In this document: positions 6,480 to 7,329 of the stretch, piece after piece
How the letters are laid out: every line of letters starts with the position of its first letter
Numbering within the stretch: the stretch's first letter is position 1
Assembly: GCA_027001895.1 (NCBI GenBank)
Contig: JALTLP010000061.1
Span: 1 to 7,329 of the forward strand
Direction of reading: 5' to 3'
Length of the DNA: 7,329 nt
DNA from: Chromatiales bacterium
GTDB lineage: Bacteria > Pseudomonadota > Gammaproteobacteria > UBA6429 > Thiohalophilaceae
Translations under genes and position numbers: made by a program
Notes under the pieces: generated by a model
Told to the model about the DNA's origin: nothing
What the model saw: only the letters and a program-made list of their open reading frames with translations
Databases searched by the model: none

Positions 6480-7329
6480 TTAAATTAAAAACGAATAAGC
6501 CAGTCCGGCTGAAGCGCAGAGTCCAAGTACCGGCATAATACCCACTTTATATTTAAACAGGGCGATAAATGCGGCTACCCCGATGAGCGCCGAAAACCAT
6601 TCAAAGCCAACCAATATAGAAGCATCTGCTGTAAAACCGTTTGGCCATAAAACATGGTAAGCAAAGAATACCGCAAGGTTTAAAATGACACCGACCACTG
6701 CAGCGGTAATGCCGGTTAACGGTGCAGTAAATTTTATTTCGTTTCGAGTGGCTTCTACCGCCGGTGCACCCAGCAGTATAAAAAGAAACGAGGGTAAAAA
6801 TGTAAACAGTGTTGCCACACTGGCACCCGCAAAAGCTGACAAGGCGAGCATATCCGGGCCAAAAATTTCCCTGCTCCAGCCACCCACATAACCGACAAAC
6901 GCCACCACCATAATCAGTGGCCCCGGCGTGGTTTCACCTAACGCCAGACCGTCAATCATTTGCGTGGCACTTAGCCAGCCATAATGTTCCACACCACCCT
7001 GATAAACATAAGGCAAAACGGCATAAGCACCGCCAAAAGTTACCAGTGCAGCCTTGGTGAAAAACCAGCCCATCTGGGTTAAGGTGCCCTGCCAACCATA
7101 AAGATAAATAAGCAGTAACATCACTCCTGCACCAATCATTAAACCAACCAGCAGATAACGAAAGAACTTACTCCACTTAAAATAAGCATGCTCAGGTAAT
7201 GGGGTGTCATCATCAATAATCGCCACGCCATAACTGTCTTTAGAGCTACCATGATGGCCACCGGTTGCAAATTTATCGGCTGCAAAACGTGAACCGACAT
7301 AACCAATAATACCCGCACCAATAAGAATG
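6480..7329 (-). CDS. chrA: ChrA-type chromate transporter, C-terminal part (cut by the window edge)
   Basis: ChrA (CHR family) is an inner-membrane carrier that expels chromate. Full-length proteins are two homologous halves of about 200 residues each. The reading frame is open to the right edge, giving 282 residues: the end of the first half (ILIGAGIIGYVGSRF), a polar linker (about residues 16-47, with GGHHGSS and DDDTPLPEHA) and the whole second half. The second half has the family motifs FGGAYAVL (98-105) and GETTPGP (131-137), and several membrane helices ending at LAYSFLI. A GTG at 7226 could serve as a start but lies inside the linker. The frame continues through it, so this is a fused two-domain protein and not a single-half type. 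Transport of chromate is known for characterised members; the physiological substrate here is inferred. The start, ribosome site and promoter lie outside the window. Confidence 0.92.
   Translation of the reverse strand, partial: ILIGAGIIGYVGSRFAADKFATGGHHGSSKDSYGVAIIDDDTPLPEHAYFKWSKFFRYLLVGLMIGAGVMLLLIYLYGWQGTLTQMGWFFTKAALVTFGGAYAVLPYVYQGGVEHYGWLSATQMIDGLALGETTPGPLIMVVAFVGYVGGWSREIFGPDMLALSAFAGASVATLFTFLPSFLFILLGAPAVEATRNEIKFTAPLTGITAAVVGVILNLAVFFAYHVLWPNGFTADASILVGFEWFSALIGVAAFIALFKYKVGIMPVLGLCASAGLAYSFLI

Noticed and set aside
6480..7226. A separate single-half (short-chain) ChrA beginning with GTG at 7226
   Set aside because: The same frame continues upstream without a stop through a polar linker into a typical first-half terminal helix, so the protein is the fused two-half form cut by the window edge.
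7139..7321. 60-codon minus-strand frame at the right edge
   Set aside because: It overlaps chrA in another frame. The chrA frame remains open to the edge and encodes recognisable ChrA sequence there.

Overview
The window looks like chromosomal DNA of a motile gammaproteobacterium of moderate GC content. The main evidence is a ClpB very close to the Escherichia coli type from end to end, together with proteobacterial sigma-32 and sigma-28 promoter sequences. I cannot name the genus. I see no mobile element, RNA gene, CRISPR array or phage gene.

Layout from left to right: (1) A plus-strand gene (68-688) encodes an unrecognised membrane protein with two transmembrane segments. It converges, 18 bases apart, on (2) a minus-strand cheX-like gene (707-1171), a single-domain CheY-P phosphatase of the CheC/CheX family, preceded by a near-consensus sigma-28 (FliA) promoter. 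(3) A strong hairpin (1286-1320) ends (4) clpB (1332-3944, minus), the heat-shock disaggregase. clpB is preceded by a near-consensus sigma-32 promoter, with an FNR-like inverted repeat abutting its -35 element. (5) Next, 4053-5534 (minus) encodes a membrane-anchored protein carrying the FMN/3Fe-4S synthase domain of glutamate synthase but no glutaminase domain. (6) 5630-6409 (minus) is a ZIP-family metal transporter with a His-rich loop. (7) 6480 to the right edge (minus) is the C-terminal part of a two-domain ChrA chromate transporter whose start lies outside the window.

The five minus-strand genes point the same way, but the gaps (70, 95, 108 and 160 bases) and the separate promoters for clpB and cheX argue against one operon. 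clpB and cheX look like independent stress-regulon and flagellar-regulon units. chrA and the ZIP gene are both inner-membrane ion transporters and may be co-transcribed; no clear terminator separates them, nor the ZIP gene from the glutamate-synthase-like gene.

Most of the window is ordinary core-genome content. The best leads are the sigma-28 promoter on the isolated cheX, the glutamate-synthase-like protein of unknown reaction, the unrecognised membrane protein, and the layered clpB promoter region. I did not find a convincing new multi-gene system.
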